From Marinagarivorans sp. (GTDB taxonomy: Bacteria; Pseudomonadota; Gammaproteobacteria; Pseudomonadales; Cellvibrionaceae): a stretch of 34,558 bases of DNA. Position numbers and translations under genes: made by a program. Below the pieces are notes generated by a model. That model was not told the origin of the DNA, did not search any database, and saw nothing but the letters and a program-made list of their open reading frames with translations. Within the stretch, counting starts at the first letter, position 1, and each line of letters opens with the position of its first letter. The DNA lies in contig JANQJB010000157.1 in the NCBI GenBank assembly GCA_028281865.1, positions 1 to 34,558 of the forward strand. The letters are read 5' to 3'. Shown here one piece after another: positions 1-8,339 of this stretch.

Positions 1-57
1 TATTTAGGCCACATGAGGAATTAGAAGTAATCCAATAGTAATATAGGAGAAAATTTT

Positions 58-510
58 ATGGCTTTACATGTGGTTACTAGAGATGTCTTTTTTGCTTTAA
101 CTGATTTGTTCACGTTAAAAGAAGGTTTATGGTATGCAGTCTGCGTTTTTATTCCGCCTGAATGGGCTCATGAGTTAAATCTTAGTGAAGAGAGTAATAC
201 TGCTATGCAAAATCGAGTTCTAGAATGTTGTGTTGCGCTTAAAAATACAGGTTTCGTGTCGCAAATTAGTTATTTATCTTATTTTTTATTAATTAAGTCG
301 GATTATAAGGAAGACTGGGAAAAATGGTGTCGAGAAAAAATAAACATAAGCGAGAAACCGGAAATACCTTATTCTCTATGGAGATGTGACTCTATTTTAG
401 TTGAAAAAAAAAACTATTCTCTGATTGATATATTTACTTCATTGGAAGTTGATGCTTTTGACAAAGCGAGATCTGATCCACCAGATTTATCAGAAAATAA
501 CAAGAAGTAA
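58..510 (+). CDS. Hypothetical protein, AT-rich orphan gene
   Basis: I do not recognise this 150-residue protein. It has no signal peptide and no convincing membrane segment, and looks like a small soluble cytoplasmic protein with a hydrophobic, aromatic-rich N-terminal two thirds and a charged tail rich in Asp, Ser, Asn and Lys. The start is well supported: AGGAG at 45-49 lies 8 bases before the ATG. Base composition is clearly more AT-rich than guaB/guaA in the same window, which suggests accessory or recently acquired DNA. The stop codon lies only about 10 bases before the left end of the insertion sequence, so the IS did not disrupt the coding region but may have removed its native downstream neighbour. 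Immunity-like or phage-derived roles are possible, but nothing in the sequence shows this. Confidence 0.7.
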   Translation: MALHVVTRDVFFALTDLFTLKEGLWYAVCVFIPPEWAHELNLSEESNTAMQNRVLECCVALKNTGFVSQISYLSYFLLIKSDYKEDWEKWCREKINISEKPEIPYSLWRCDSILVEKKNYSLIDIFTSLEVDAFDKARSDPPDLSENNKK

Positions 511-523
511 ACTAAGGACATAT

Positions 524-534
524 ATGGACACGCC
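524..534. repeat. Left subterminal inverted repeat of the IS
   Basis: ATGGACACGCC pairs with 2041-2051 on the opposite strand at 10 of 11 positions. It lies on the side of the element downstream of the transposase, about 3 bases inside the inferred end. Confidence 0.75.
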
Positions 535-589
535 GACGATGTCAAGATATTAATCAGCCCTGCAACCTTTAGCCGCATTTCTTTTTGGG

Positions 590-726
590 GATACATTTCA
601 TATTGACCACTAAAATTGATTTTTAATGCTTGTCCAGGAGGAGTTCGAGGAACGAGAAAACTCCTTGATAAGCGTTAAAAATTATTTAATCTATTAAACC
701 GAAATGTATCTCGTTTTCTTGTTCCT
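590..726. other. Strongly structured non-coding block inside the IS
   Basis: Several inverted repeats are nested here. 590-599 and 701-710 are perfect 10-base complements. 621-631 and 670-680 form an 11-bp arm with one G-T pair when read on the plus strand. 639-645 and 659-665 form a perfect 7-bp tip. In addition 648-661 can pair with 713-726 (13 of 14 Watson-Crick, one G-T), competing with the tip. A bubble next to the second arm contains TGTCCA (631-636), the same hexamer as in the subterminal inverted repeat. This could be the donor-recognising half of the bridge RNA or a regulatory structure, but I cannot assign it. The G-T pairs favour plus-strand RNA, opposite to the transposase, which argues against a simple single bridge RNA. 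Confidence 0.45.
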
Positions 727-815
727 ATTTCGCTACGTAAATTAAAGCAGTCGTACTGACATATATCCGGCCTATCGTTGATATTTTGACGTTTAATATC
801 TGGCCCTAATGAGAT

Positions 816-889
816 CCGCACTTGACTGTCTTAAACACCCACTCGGTTTGCAAGAACCGTGTCCTAACCAGACTAAATGTCAAGTACGG
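816..889 (-). ncRNA. Putative bridge RNA / seekRNA hairpin of the IS
   Basis: Read on the transposase strand, 816-826 and 879-889 form an 11-bp stem whose only non-Watson-Crick position becomes a G-U pair on that strand. A short 4-bp step (828-831 with 870-873) follows, then a two-sided internal loop (832-843 and 860-869), then a 5-bp stem (844-848 with 855-859) closed by a six-base loop. The 3' side, 836-844, has the plus-strand sequence CACCCACTC, identical to the right flank of the IS at 2057-2065. The other loop strand reads AGGACA on the minus strand, identical to the left flank at 515-520. One guide complementary to each strand of the target is the known bridge RNA design. Expression and exact ends of the RNA are not visible from sequence. 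Confidence 0.6.
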
Positions 890-948
890 AAAACCGCTTA
901 AACCATTAATCGTGTGCGACTAAAGAAACTCTGTTTGACGTTACAGGA

Positions 949-1971
949 TCAGACGGTCTGTATTTTGTAGCACTCCCCTCGCTGTAACAGTATCCACGCT
1001 AGACGAGCGAGCCTGCTTGCGAGCGCAACGCTAGCTTTTTGTACGCCTCTACGCTGCGCAAGTTGGTTGACCCAACAGGATAATTTATCTGTTTTTTTCC
1101 TACAGCGATATAAAACTGCTCGGGCTCCATGGATTAATTGTTTCCTCAGATACCTATCACCACGTTTCGTAATGCCGAGATTATAGGATTTATCGCCGCT
1201 ACTATACTGCCTCGGCGTGAGACCTAACCAAACCGCTAATTCGCGTGGAGATTTAAATTGGCTGGCATTTCCTATCGCGCTATAGAGTGCTGTAGCATTG
1301 ATGAAACCAACACCCGGAAGACTTTGTAATTGTTGGCATTTTTCATTTTCATTACAAATAGTTTTTAACGTTTGATTAATATCTTCCAAGCGATCATCTA
1401 AGGAATAAAGTTCGTCCAAAATATAGCGTAGCTGTGTACGAATAATATTTGATACATTTGGATTATGTAGAGATACTAAATCCTGTACCGATGATCGAAA
1501 CGATTTAATTCCGAGTGAAATAATAATGCCATATTCGCTCAGCAAACCTCTCGTTTGATTCATCAACCTAACTCGTTGAGAAACGATGCGTTCCCTTATT
1601 CTATGAAGGGATTGAATATCTTGTCGCTCAACTGACTTGACAGGGACGAAGCGAATATTCGTCCTGCAGGAGGCCTCGTAAATCGCAAAAGCATCATTCC
1701 TATCATTTTTATTTCCTACAACAAATGGCTTTACATGCTGCGCTGGTACAAGCCGCACTTCGTGGCCAAACGATAGAAAAAGTCTAGCCCAATGATGGCT
1801 TGAGTAGCAGGCTTCCATAGCAATTATCGATATAGGTTGCTTTTGAATGTATTGTGTAATATCTGAGCGCTTTAGTGGTTTATTTTCTACAACTTTTTTT
1901 GCTTGATTAACTTTGCAAACTTGAAAAAGATTTTTTGATAAATCAATGGCTATCGTATTAAGCTTAGGCAT
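949..1971 (-). CDS. IS110 family transposase (IS1111 group)
   Basis: This 340-residue protein has the two domains of the family. The N-terminal RuvC-like DEDD domain shows D10 in IAIDLSKN, E53 in AMEACYSS, and D90 and D93 in NKNDRNDA. The C-terminal Tnp_IS110-type domain (about 215-320) contains the LPGVGFINA helix-hairpin-helix-like segment, an AVWLGLTPRQYSSGDK stretch with the expected catalytic serine (S257 or S258), and GITKRGDRYLRKQL. IS110 recombinases cut and exchange DNA guided by an RNA encoded in the element. Length is normal and there is no frameshift, so the gene appears intact. The start codon lies about 70 bases inside the right repeat. In this family a promoter is often completed when the element circularises, but that cannot be seen here. 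Confidence 0.95.
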   Translation of the reverse strand: MPKLNTIAIDLSKNLFQVCKVNQAKKVVENKPLKRSDITQYIQKQPISIIAMEACYSSHHWARLFLSFGHEVRLVPAQHVKPFVVGNKNDRNDAFAIYEASCRTNIRFVPVKSVERQDIQSLHRIRERIVSQRVRLMNQTRGLLSEYGIIISLGIKSFRSSVQDLVSLHNPNVSNIIRTQLRYILDELYSLDDRLEDINQTLKTICNENEKCQQLQSLPGVGFINATALYSAIGNASQFKSPRELAVWLGLTPRQYSSGDKSYNLGITKRGDRYLRKQLIHGARAVLYRCRKKTDKLSCWVNQLAQRRGVQKASVALASRLARLAWILLQRGECYKIQTV

Positions 1972-2040
1972 GATGGACGCTCCGAGTTTGGTGGCTTATT
2001 TTCGCACTTTAAGTTTGGCGTATTTGCGCCGTTTCACCAA

Positions 2041-2051
2041 GGGGTGTCCAT
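2041..2051. repeat. Right subterminal inverted repeat of the IS
   Basis: GGGGTGTCCAT is the partner of 524-534. It lies on the transposase-start side, about 5 to 7 bases from the inferred outer end. The following flank CACCCACTC (2057-2065) is the sequence matched by the putative guide RNA. Confidence 0.75.
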
Positions 2052-2129
2052 CTCATCACCCACTCACAAAAAGTAATAATTTTGTTTGATTTCAAAAAGG
2101 AGAGGGCTGTGTAATTGTTAAGAGCAACT

Positions 2130-3821
2130 CTACAACTTAAACTGATGCGCTATATCAGATAATTGGTGAGCGACTTCATTTAGTTTTTCGGATGCCGCGA
2201 CAATTTGTTGTGAACCGTCGACCAAATCGTCACCCATATTGCTGATGCCGACTACGTTCCTGTTTATTTCCTCCGTTACCAGAGACTGCTCTTCAATTGC
2301 CGTGGCTATTTGGGTGCTTCTATCGCTAATTCCAACTACTGCGTCAGTCACTGTTGCTAGAGAATCGTCCACATGAGATGCTTCTGCCACCATTGCTGTC
2401 ACTTGTTCGTTATTTTTGCGCATATTATCTACTGCTATCACCGTACCGCCCTGTAATTTTTCGACAGTTGAATTAATTTCTATCGTTAATTCCTGAGTTC
2501 GTGAGGCAAGGGTTCGTACTTCATCTGCTACCACCGCAAAACCGCGACCTTGCTCGCCTGCTCGGGCTGCTTCGATTGCCGCATTGAGCGCGAGAAGGTT
2601 GGTCTGTTCAGCAACACCCTGAATAACACCGAGAATGGCGTTAATATTTTCGCTATCTTTACGAACGGTGCCAATTGTTTGCTCCGCATTAGATGTTTGC
2701 TCAGCTAACATCTGTACAGCTTTAACCAGCGTCGACATGGTCTCACGGCTCTCAGTGGTCTCCTTTTTTGCACTGTTGGCAGAGTCTGCTGTTTCGTTAA
2801 TATTGCAGGCCATTTCTTGCGTCGTGGCACTCATCTGATTGATGGCGCTCGCCAGTTGGCCAATCTCACTTTGTTGGCTACGAATATTGGAACTGCTTTG
2901 CAGCATTGTTTGAGATAACTCAGTTGACGAGGAAGCCACAATATCCGATTGTTGCCCTATATTAAGAATGACTTGCTGCAATCTTTTACGCATGTTTTGC
3001 GCGGCGAGTTTTAATTCACCTATTTCGTCGCTGCCATCCACTACGATGTTTGTACTCAAATCGAAGTTTTCGATAGCGGAAAAAGACTGACTCAGTTGGC
3101 GAGTTCTTTTCAATATTGATGCAGAGAAAATCCAAGAGGAGAGGCTGGCGAGCCCAACCGCGAATATCAATAATATAATTTGCCAGCGGACTAAGGCCTT
3201 TTCTTGGTGTTCTGCGTGTAACGCAGATTTTTCGGTGAACTTAATAATTTCTTCGACTAATTGAGATATGTGTTGGTTAAGTTTGTCTTCTTCCTCTATT
3301 ACACTCTCGGCTTTTATCTCTACTTCGTGTTTGTCTCTATTGTGTATCAGAGTGGCCACCTCATTTGCGTTCTGAGCATAGCGTTTGTGCTGGTCTGCAA
3401 TTTCATTTAAGTGCTTAATCACCAGCCGCATTTCATTTTTTTCTGTCTCGATGCTTGACTGGTCTAAGTTGTTTTTTGCTAATTGGGTGGCGGTCTCAAG
3501 TTCTTGTTTTACCAACGCGTCGAGTGTTTTAAAGTTTTGTTCTGCTTCACGATGTTTCTTTTGTGCAGAATTTTCGGATTCGAGAATCGCACCGTAATGT
3601 AGTATGCGTTCGAAGTGGATACTTTGGTTCAATTGATGGGTTGAAATTTCATTGAGATGTTTCCCTAATGGAATGTCGCGCTCGGCGATCGCAATGAGTT
3701 CCTCCCCCAATTGCTTGACCTGAACGATGGCGAAGAGGACACTCAAAATCATTGAAACCAGCGGAATGCCACCTACCAATGATATTTTCAAGCGAAGCGA
3801 CAGGTTGTTGAGAATATTCAT
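2130..3821 (-). CDS. Methyl-accepting chemotaxis protein
   Basis: Inner-membrane chemoreceptor that senses a ligand in the periplasm and controls CheA through CheW. A first membrane helix lies near residues 13-35, followed by a roughly 180-residue helical periplasmic domain of four-helix-bundle type, a second membrane helix near 213-236, a HAMP segment (with [13 protein letters not shown]) and a long coiled-coil signalling domain. The signalling tip carries the hallmark [20 protein letters not shown] and [13 protein letters not shown] chose the ATG at 3821 because AAAGGA lies 4 bases upstream. A TTG start at 3842 would add seven residues. No C-terminal pentapeptide for CheR tethering is seen. 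It follows the barrel-protein gene by about 45 bases on the same strand, so the two are probably co-transcribed. The ligand cannot be predicted. Confidence 0.93.
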   Translation of the reverse strand: MNILNNLSLRLKISLVGGIPLVSMILSVLFAIVQVKQLGEELIAIAERDIPLGKHLNEISTHQLNQSIHFERILHYGAILESENSAQKKHREAEQNFKTLDALVKQELETATQLAKNNLDQSSIETEKNEMRLVIKHLNEIADQHKRYAQNANEVATLIHNRDKHEVEIKAESVIEEEDKLNQHISQLVEEIIKFTEKSALHAEHQEKALVRWQIILLIFAVGLASLSSWIFSASILKRTRQLSQSFSAIENFDLSTNIVVDGSDEIGELKLAAQNMRKRLQQVILNIGQQSDIVASSSTELSQTMLQSSSNIRSQQSEIGQLASAINQMSATTQEMACNINETADSANSAKKETTESRETMSTLVKAVQMLAEQTSNAEQTIGTVRKDSENINAILGVIQGVAEQTNLLALNAAIEAARAGEQGRGFAVVADEVRTLASRTQELTIEINSTVEKLQGGTVIAVDNMRKNNEQVTAMVAEASHVDDSLATVTDAVVGISDRSTQIATAIEEQSLVTEEINRNVVGISNMGDDLVDGSQQIVAASEKLNEVAHQLSDIAHQFKL

Positions 3822-3865
3822 GTTTTCCTTTAGCGCACTCAATAAAAGTGGAAAACGATAGTTAT

Positions 3866-4378
3866 TTAAAATCCGATATTGAAACTCATACCATAGACGT
3901 AAACGTTATGGTCATCGACTCGGTCTAAATTAACGACTGGTGCAACACCGAAGTTTTCCGTCAAGTGAATGTCGTAGGCTACACTGGCGCGGATCAAGCT
4001 TTCTGTGTGTGGATGATTGCCGTGTACTTTCTCTTGCCCGGCCCCTAAGCCGAGCCGCCATGCATTGATGTGATAATAAGCGGAAGCCAGAGTGACACTG
4101 AGGTTTTCTCTGTGTCCGTGATGATCATCGTAGCCATCCTGGGTTTTTTCCCAAACAACTCCGACTCCCCATTGGTGATTGAAGCGGTATTCGTACTCCA
4201 GGCCATAACCGGCTTCTGAAGTATCTTCTGTTTCAGTGACTCCATTAAATACGCCAACAATATGGTGGTTGAGACTGTGGTGGTTTTTGTCCCCGGCTGC
4301 TAGAGCAGCTCCAGAAAGGCTAAAGCTAATAAAATAGAGGAGGGTGAGAGCGCATATTCGTTTTCTCATTGTAATCAT
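3866..4378 (-). CDS. His-rich outer-membrane beta-barrel-like protein
   Basis: A 170-residue exported protein. Residues 1-28 form a clear signal peptide ending in an AxA site (GAALAA). The mature part alternates short amphipathic strands ([53 protein letters not shown]) with polar turns and ends in a terminal Phe, as outer-membrane barrels do; about eight strands seem likely. The turns contain His and Asp clusters ([28 protein letters not shown]), which could bind metal. Two ATG codons at the start, 4378 and 4369, are both possible. It precedes a chemoreceptor gene on the same strand, suggesting a shared transcript. The precise function is unknown and I assign none beyond a probable surface barrel. 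Confidence 0.75.
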   Translation of the reverse strand: MITMRKRICALTLLYFISFSLSGAALAAGDKNHHSLNHHIVGVFNGVTETEDTSEAGYGLEYEYRFNHQWGVGVVWEKTQDGYDDHHGHRENLSVTLASAYYHINAWRLGLGAGQEKVHGNHPHTESLIRASVAYDIHLTENFGVAPVVNLDRVDDHNVYVYGMSFNIGF

Positions 4379-4682
4379 CCAGATTAAAGTTTGTTCAAAT
4401 TAATTATGGCAGAGCTATTTCACGCTGCCACATAGGATTAAACAAACCAGCGAATTTCCCTTTTTAATAAATAATAATAATAAATAAGGTGCTCGCTATT
4501 TAAAAAATAAACAAAACACTGATTATATAAACTGAAAGTTTACAGTAATAAAAACCTTAATAATCTTATGTCTTCGTTGGTGAAATATAAAAAAGGGATT
4601 CTTATAGCGTGTATTTATTGGTAGGCGATAAAAACTATTACTCATTTTGATAAAGGTATTAGCAGGCTATTCAAAAACAAAC
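4379..4682. other. AT-rich intergenic region
   Basis: About 300 bases without a gene between two minus-strand operons. It contains a run of AAT triplets (about 4466-4486) and AT-rich stretches that probably hold the promoter of the barrel-chemoreceptor pair. I see no RNA gene, strong terminator hairpin or further coding sequence. Confidence 0.5.
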
Positions 4683-6716
4683 TCAAACTTTAAATTGGGA
4701 AACCAGCTGACGTAGATCACTACTCAAAGCCGCCACTTCCACACTAGAAGCCGTTGCCTGTTCTGCTCCTTGTGCATTCTGTTCAGATATCCCGTGAATA
4801 TTTACGACGTTACGGCTAATTTCTTCGGCAACTGCTGTTTGCTCTTCCGCTGCAGTAGCAATTTGAGTATTCATTTCCAGTATTGTGTCGACGGCTGCGG
4901 TAATTGACGCTAGAGATTCACCAGCGTGTGCCGCATCTTCGACTGTAGCAGCAACGCGCTCGCGACTTTGCCCCATGGCATTAACGGCGTTTTCAGCGCC
5001 AGTCTGTAAAGTATCAATCAAATTTTCAATTTCTGCCGCTGAATCCTGAGTGCGTTGAGCCAAGGTGCGTACTTCATCAGCCACCACCGCAAAACCACGT
5101 CCTTGTTCACCTGCGCGTGCCGCTTCGATTGCAGCATTTAACGCTAGTAAATTGGTTTGCTCTGCAACACCTTTAATAACATCAAGCACTGCACCGATGT
5201 TTTCGCTATCGGTTTTAACAGTGCTAATAATATCGACCGATGTTTCAACTTCAGTGGCCAGTTTATTAATACTTTCGACCGTTTGGCTAACAATTTCGTT
5301 ACCCCGTTTTGCTTCACCATCGGCTTGTTGTGCTGCTACGGAGGCACGTTCTGCGCTGTTGGCAACCTCCTGTACTGTAGAATTCATTTCTGTAATTGCA
5401 GAGGCAACAAGCTCTGTTTCTTGTTTCTGTTGAATAATGGCGCTGCTTGTTTTCTCAGTGACAGTCGCCATATTTTGCGCTGATGAAGATAATTCATTCG
5501 CCGACGCGACTGTCTTGCTTACTATACTTTGTAGCTTCTCTGCAAATTGATTAAAGTTGTTGCCCAACTCACCAATTTCATCGCAGGAATTCACAGGTAC
5601 TCGCATTGTCAAGTCGCCCCCTCCTTTAGCGGTATCTCTCAAAAAAGAATTGGTTGCATTTAACGGTACCAGGATTCCACGAACGACCACGGTTGCAACT
5701 ATGACACCAATTACAATAGCGAATATCGTGCCCAACAAGCTCACTTTAATTGCAAATTCAGACGTTGATGCTTGGGCATTACCGCGCTCCACAATAAGCC
5801 TTTCCTCTTCGGCAATAATGGCTTTTAACTCATCGCGCAACTCGTCCATGATATTTTTACCCGGTCCGTTTTCCATCATTTTCACAATATCATCAATTGT
5901 TATTTTGTACTTATTCATTTTCCAGCGCGCATTTATCTCTGGCTCAGCCGCTTGTTCTTTCCACGCGTTTACACGTTGTTGTACTTCGTCGAGGTCTGCT
6001 TGTGTTACGCGCGTTCCTCGAACAGCACTACTGAGTTTTCTCAAATTACTTCTTAACGATTGGCTGCCTTTAACAAATGGTTCTAACGATGCTTCTTGGC
6101 CGCTAAGTAAAAAGCCACGCTGGCCGGTTTCCATATTGACTAAATCAAGTGTTACGACAGTGACTAAATGTTTAGCTGATACATCTTTTGGTCGTAATTT
6201 TCCTTCAATATTTGCGAGGGAGGCACGGATGCTATCGAAGATTTCTTTCCCCACAGTTCTGGACGAAATTTCCTTAAAGTTTGCTATCGCTTGCTCTCCT
6301 TTGGTTACTTGTCGACGGGCAGCAATTTCAGGCTCTGCCGCTTCCGTTATCCAGCGTCGTTTTAAATCAGCCACTTTCTGCCAGCGCACCACCTGTTTAG
6401 GGTTATCGCTGGTGAGTTGCTTTCCCTTTTTTATCAGGTCATTAAAAACCGCTTGGCCCTGGTCGAAAGGTTCAAGAAATCTGTCTTTTCCCGCAATGAC
6501 AAATCCTCGCTGTCCTGTTTCCATATCCACCATTGCGGCACCGACATTTTTAGCATTAATAATAACGTCGTAGGTGTGGTTAACCCACTTCGATGAATCG
6601 ATTAGCGAACTAATGCTGACGTAAACAACGAGTGAGACGCCCGCCATAAGCGCCAAGACAATGCCATATCCACCGGCTAGTTTTGTCCTCAACTTCAGAC
6701 TACCTAATATGTTCAT
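4683..6716 (-). CDS. Methyl-accepting chemotaxis protein with two CHASE3-like sensor repeats
   Basis: A 677-residue chemoreceptor. The first membrane helix is about residues 13-35. The periplasmic part contains two copies of a roughly 130-residue unit: METGQRGF at 65-72 and 195-202, LEPF at 81-84 and 211-214, AAEPEI at 126-131 and 256-261. METGQRGF followed by LEPF is typical of the CHASE3 extracellular sensor. The second membrane helix is about 322-348. It is followed by HAMP ([10 protein letters not shown] and [13 protein letters not shown]) and a signalling domain with [20 protein letters not shown]. The protein ends in SQFKV without a CheR-binding pentapeptide. The Shine-Dalgarno before the ATG is weak. 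A 300-base gap separates it from the barrel gene downstream, so it is probably transcribed alone. The ligand is unknown. Confidence 0.94.
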   Translation of the reverse strand: MNILGSLKLRTKLAGGYGIVLALMAGVSLVVYVSISSLIDSSKWVNHTYDVIINAKNVGAAMVDMETGQRGFVIAGKDRFLEPFDQGQAVFNDLIKKGKQLTSDNPKQVVRWQKVADLKRRWITEAAEPEIAARRQVTKGEQAIANFKEISSRTVGKEIFDSIRASLANIEGKLRPKDVSAKHLVTVVTLDLVNMETGQRGFLLSGQEASLEPFVKGSQSLRSNLRKLSSAVRGTRVTQADLDEVQQRVNAWKEQAAEPEINARWKMNKYKITIDDIVKMMENGPGKNIMDELRDELKAIIAEEERLIVERGNAQASTSEFAIKVSLLGTIFAIVIGVIVATVVVRGILVPLNATNSFLRDTAKGGGDLTMRVPVNSCDEIGELGNNFNQFAEKLQSIVSKTVASANELSSSAQNMATVTEKTSSAIIQQKQETELVASAITEMNSTVQEVANSAERASVAAQQADGEAKRGNEIVSQTVESINKLATEVETSVDIISTVKTDSENIGAVLDVIKGVAEQTNLLALNAAIEAARAGEQGRGFAVVADEVRTLAQRTQDSAAEIENLIDTLQTGAENAVNAMGQSRERVAATVEDAAHAGESLASITAAVDTILEMNTQIATAAEEQTAVAEEISRNVVNIHGISEQNAQGAEQATASSVEVAALSSDLRQLVSQFKV

Positions 6717-7273
6717 ACCATTAACACCGATATACTTTACTAACTTAAGAATTTTGTTTAAAGGCGGTCGATTCTTGTGTGTATGCTGAAAGCGCTTGTT
6801 GAATTGACTGCACCAGAAAACAGCAAGCGCCCACTAATGGTGCCTGCTGCTGAATTGTTTGCTAATTAAGCTTTTAAATTCTCTTTTGAGCATCTAGATA
6901 ACTAAAGTATAGACAGACTTAGTTGCAGCAGCTGGAGGTTGTTGACGTGCGTAGGACAAACAATAGAAATAATAAACATCGCACAAAAGCTTAGGGATAG
7001 TTTTGAACGTCTTTACCTTTATTTTCAGCGTTTGCCATTCGTGCACTAGTTCCACTTAGCGAGCATAAAGCTGCTGATATCGCACCTTTCTCGCACCTCT
7101 CTCGCATCTCGATCACAAGCGAACCTTATTGGTGTTCACACTTATTTCACATCTACCCTTTTAGGCTCAACGCTGAGTGACCCTTGCATGCAATGAGAAC
7201 AGCTTGGGTTCGAAACTGAACTGTGGCCTCACCTAATTCTTCTAATTGGTGTTACACAAGTAATTGGTCGCTT
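6717..7273. other. Divergent intergenic region with inverted and tandem repeats
   Basis: This gap lies between the minus-strand chemoreceptor and the plus-strand acyltransferase-like gene, so it should hold two divergent promoters. An inverted repeat pairs 6792-6801 with 6821-6830 (9 of 10 bases plus one G-T) around a 19-base loop; it has no T-tract and is unlikely to be a terminator. Three tandem copies of an 11-base unit occupy 7080-7112. I see no RNA gene or additional coding region. Confidence 0.5.
7080..7112. repeat. Three tandem 11-bp repeats
   Basis: TCGCACCTTTC, TCGCACCTCTC and TCGCATCTCGA follow each other directly. The first two differ at one base; the third is more diverged. They lie about 160-190 bases before the next plus-strand gene. 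One-helical-turn spacing would suit cooperative protein binding on one face of DNA, but chance or slippage could also explain them. Confidence 0.5.
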
Positions 7274-7957
7274 ATGCAGCGTTTTCTTATTGTTGACCAG
7301 ATACGTGGAATCGCTATCGTTTTGATGGTGATTTATCACCTGATCTACGACTTAGCCCACTTTGGTTATTTAGAATTCGACATGAATGTCGAGGATCACT
7401 GGCGTTATTTTCGTAAGATGATAATGACGCTATTTATTGGTGTCTCGGGTATTAGTTTATGGCTTGCTTATCACAGGAAATTTAGTTTAACGTCTTTCTC
7501 CCTTCGTTTGGGTAAGCTGGCACTTTGCGCGTTGTCGATTAGCCTTATCTCGTTGGTGATTTTTCCAGACAGTTGGATTTATTTTGGTATTTTGCATTTT
7601 TTGTTCCTAAGCAGTTTGGTGGGCGTATGCTTCGTACGCGTACCCGTTATTGCACTACTTTTGGGTTTCGCTTGCTTTGTTATCTCTTGGTTTGAGCTAC
7701 TGTCGTTTTGGTGGCCATTTGAGTATGCAAGTCAATATTTACCGCAGGATCGGCCACAGGATTATGTCCCTCCAGTACCTTGGTTTGGCGTCATTTTTAC
7801 TGGCATAGCAGTTGCCCGATACGCTCCACAATCATGGTTTGAAATAAAAATTCCTGGTGCATTGTTGGCTTACCTTGGCCAACGATCCTTGATCATATAT
7901 ATGGCTCACCAACCGATTATTTTTGGAGTCCTATGGCTATATGTGCAAGCGAGTTAG
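7274..7957 (+). CDS. DUF1624 / heparan-alpha-glucosaminide N-acetyltransferase-like membrane protein
   Basis: An integral membrane protein of about 227 residues. The beginning, MQRFLIVDQIRGIAIVLMV, followed by IYHLIYDL, is characteristic of the HGSNAT catalytic domain / DUF1624 family, in which the Asp-x-x-Arg-Gly near the N-terminus and a His in the first helix are conserved. About six or seven membrane helices follow, including LFIGVSGISLWLAY, ISLISLVIF, YFGILHFLFL and a C-terminal RSLIIYMAHQPIIF. Members are thought to transfer acyl groups to sugars across the membrane; the substrate here is not predictable. I prefer the ATG at 7274 because family members start just before the RG motif. 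A GTG at 7223 would add 17 residues without a better ribosome site. It seems to be a single gene. Confidence 0.8.
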   Translation: MQRFLIVDQIRGIAIVLMVIYHLIYDLAHFGYLEFDMNVEDHWRYFRKMIMTLFIGVSGISLWLAYHRKFSLTSFSLRLGKLALCALSISLISLVIFPDSWIYFGILHFLFLSSLVGVCFVRVPVIALLLGFACFVISWFELLSFWWPFEYASQYLPQDRPQDYVPPVPWFGVIFTGIAVARYAPQSWFEIKIPGALLAYLGQRSLIIYMAHQPIIFGVLWLYVQAS

Positions 7958-8339
7958 TCGGTGCAAATTACCCAAGCTTGCAAAGATGAAAATTATTTCA
8001 TTATTAGAAAAAAATAACAGAAAACACCAATTAAGATAGCTTAAATGTATATGAGAATATAAAAGAGATAAAAACAAATGAGTGTTATCAGGCGCACCGA
8101 TGATATGTTTGCTGGCTCTGCGTGGAGCGATGTTTCCGATTGTGCATGCGTTATTCTTTTAAATTATTATTAAAAACTAATGTTTATAGTCGCTTACGTA
8201 TTATTTTTTTCAAATAATCCAAAAATTTCTAAAAAACTTAAGTAAAACTGCTCATTTCCTCGCAAAGAGGCTTGCTCTCTTCGCAATATCGAGTACTGTG
8301 AGGCTCACATAATAATCGACACAAGCCTACGGTATTCCT
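7958..8339. other. AT-rich intergenic region with a leader hairpin
   Basis: About 380 very AT-rich bases between two plus-strand genes. A weak palindrome at 7986-8001 lies just after the first gene but has no T-run. Close to the next gene, 8262-8269 can pair with 8277-8284 (7 of 8 bases) around a seven-base loop, which could form in the leader of the cytochrome lipoprotein mRNA. No gene is evident. Confidence 0.4.

Larger units (their letters stand above)
521..2058 (-). mobile_element. IS110 family (IS1111 group) insertion sequence, apparently complete
   Basis: The element is about 1.54 kb and contains one transposase gene on the minus strand. Subterminal inverted repeats are visible: ATGGACACGCC at 524-534 and its near-complement GGGGTGTCCAT at 2041-2051 (10 of 11 positions match). 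Subterminal rather than terminal repeats, set a few bases in from each end, are known for the IS1111 group. The long non-coding part lies downstream of the transposase (about 520-948) while the upstream side is short (1972-2058). This is also the known IS1111 arrangement, where the guide RNA is encoded after the gene. The exact ends are inferred from the repeats and the putative guide-matched flanks and could be off by about 3 bases. No target duplication is expected for this family. It sits between a plus-strand gene and a minus-strand gene that converge. Confidence 0.85.

Noticed and set aside
5557-6573. Long plus-strand open frame (338 codons) opposite the second chemoreceptor
   Set aside because: It is antisense to a gene with clear family motifs, its protein has no recognisable domain, and low-complexity Ser/Thr content fits an antisense shadow.
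6792-6830. Intrinsic terminator
   Set aside because: The hairpin has no T-tract and lies between divergent starts, where no transcript should end; it was noted only as an inverted repeat.
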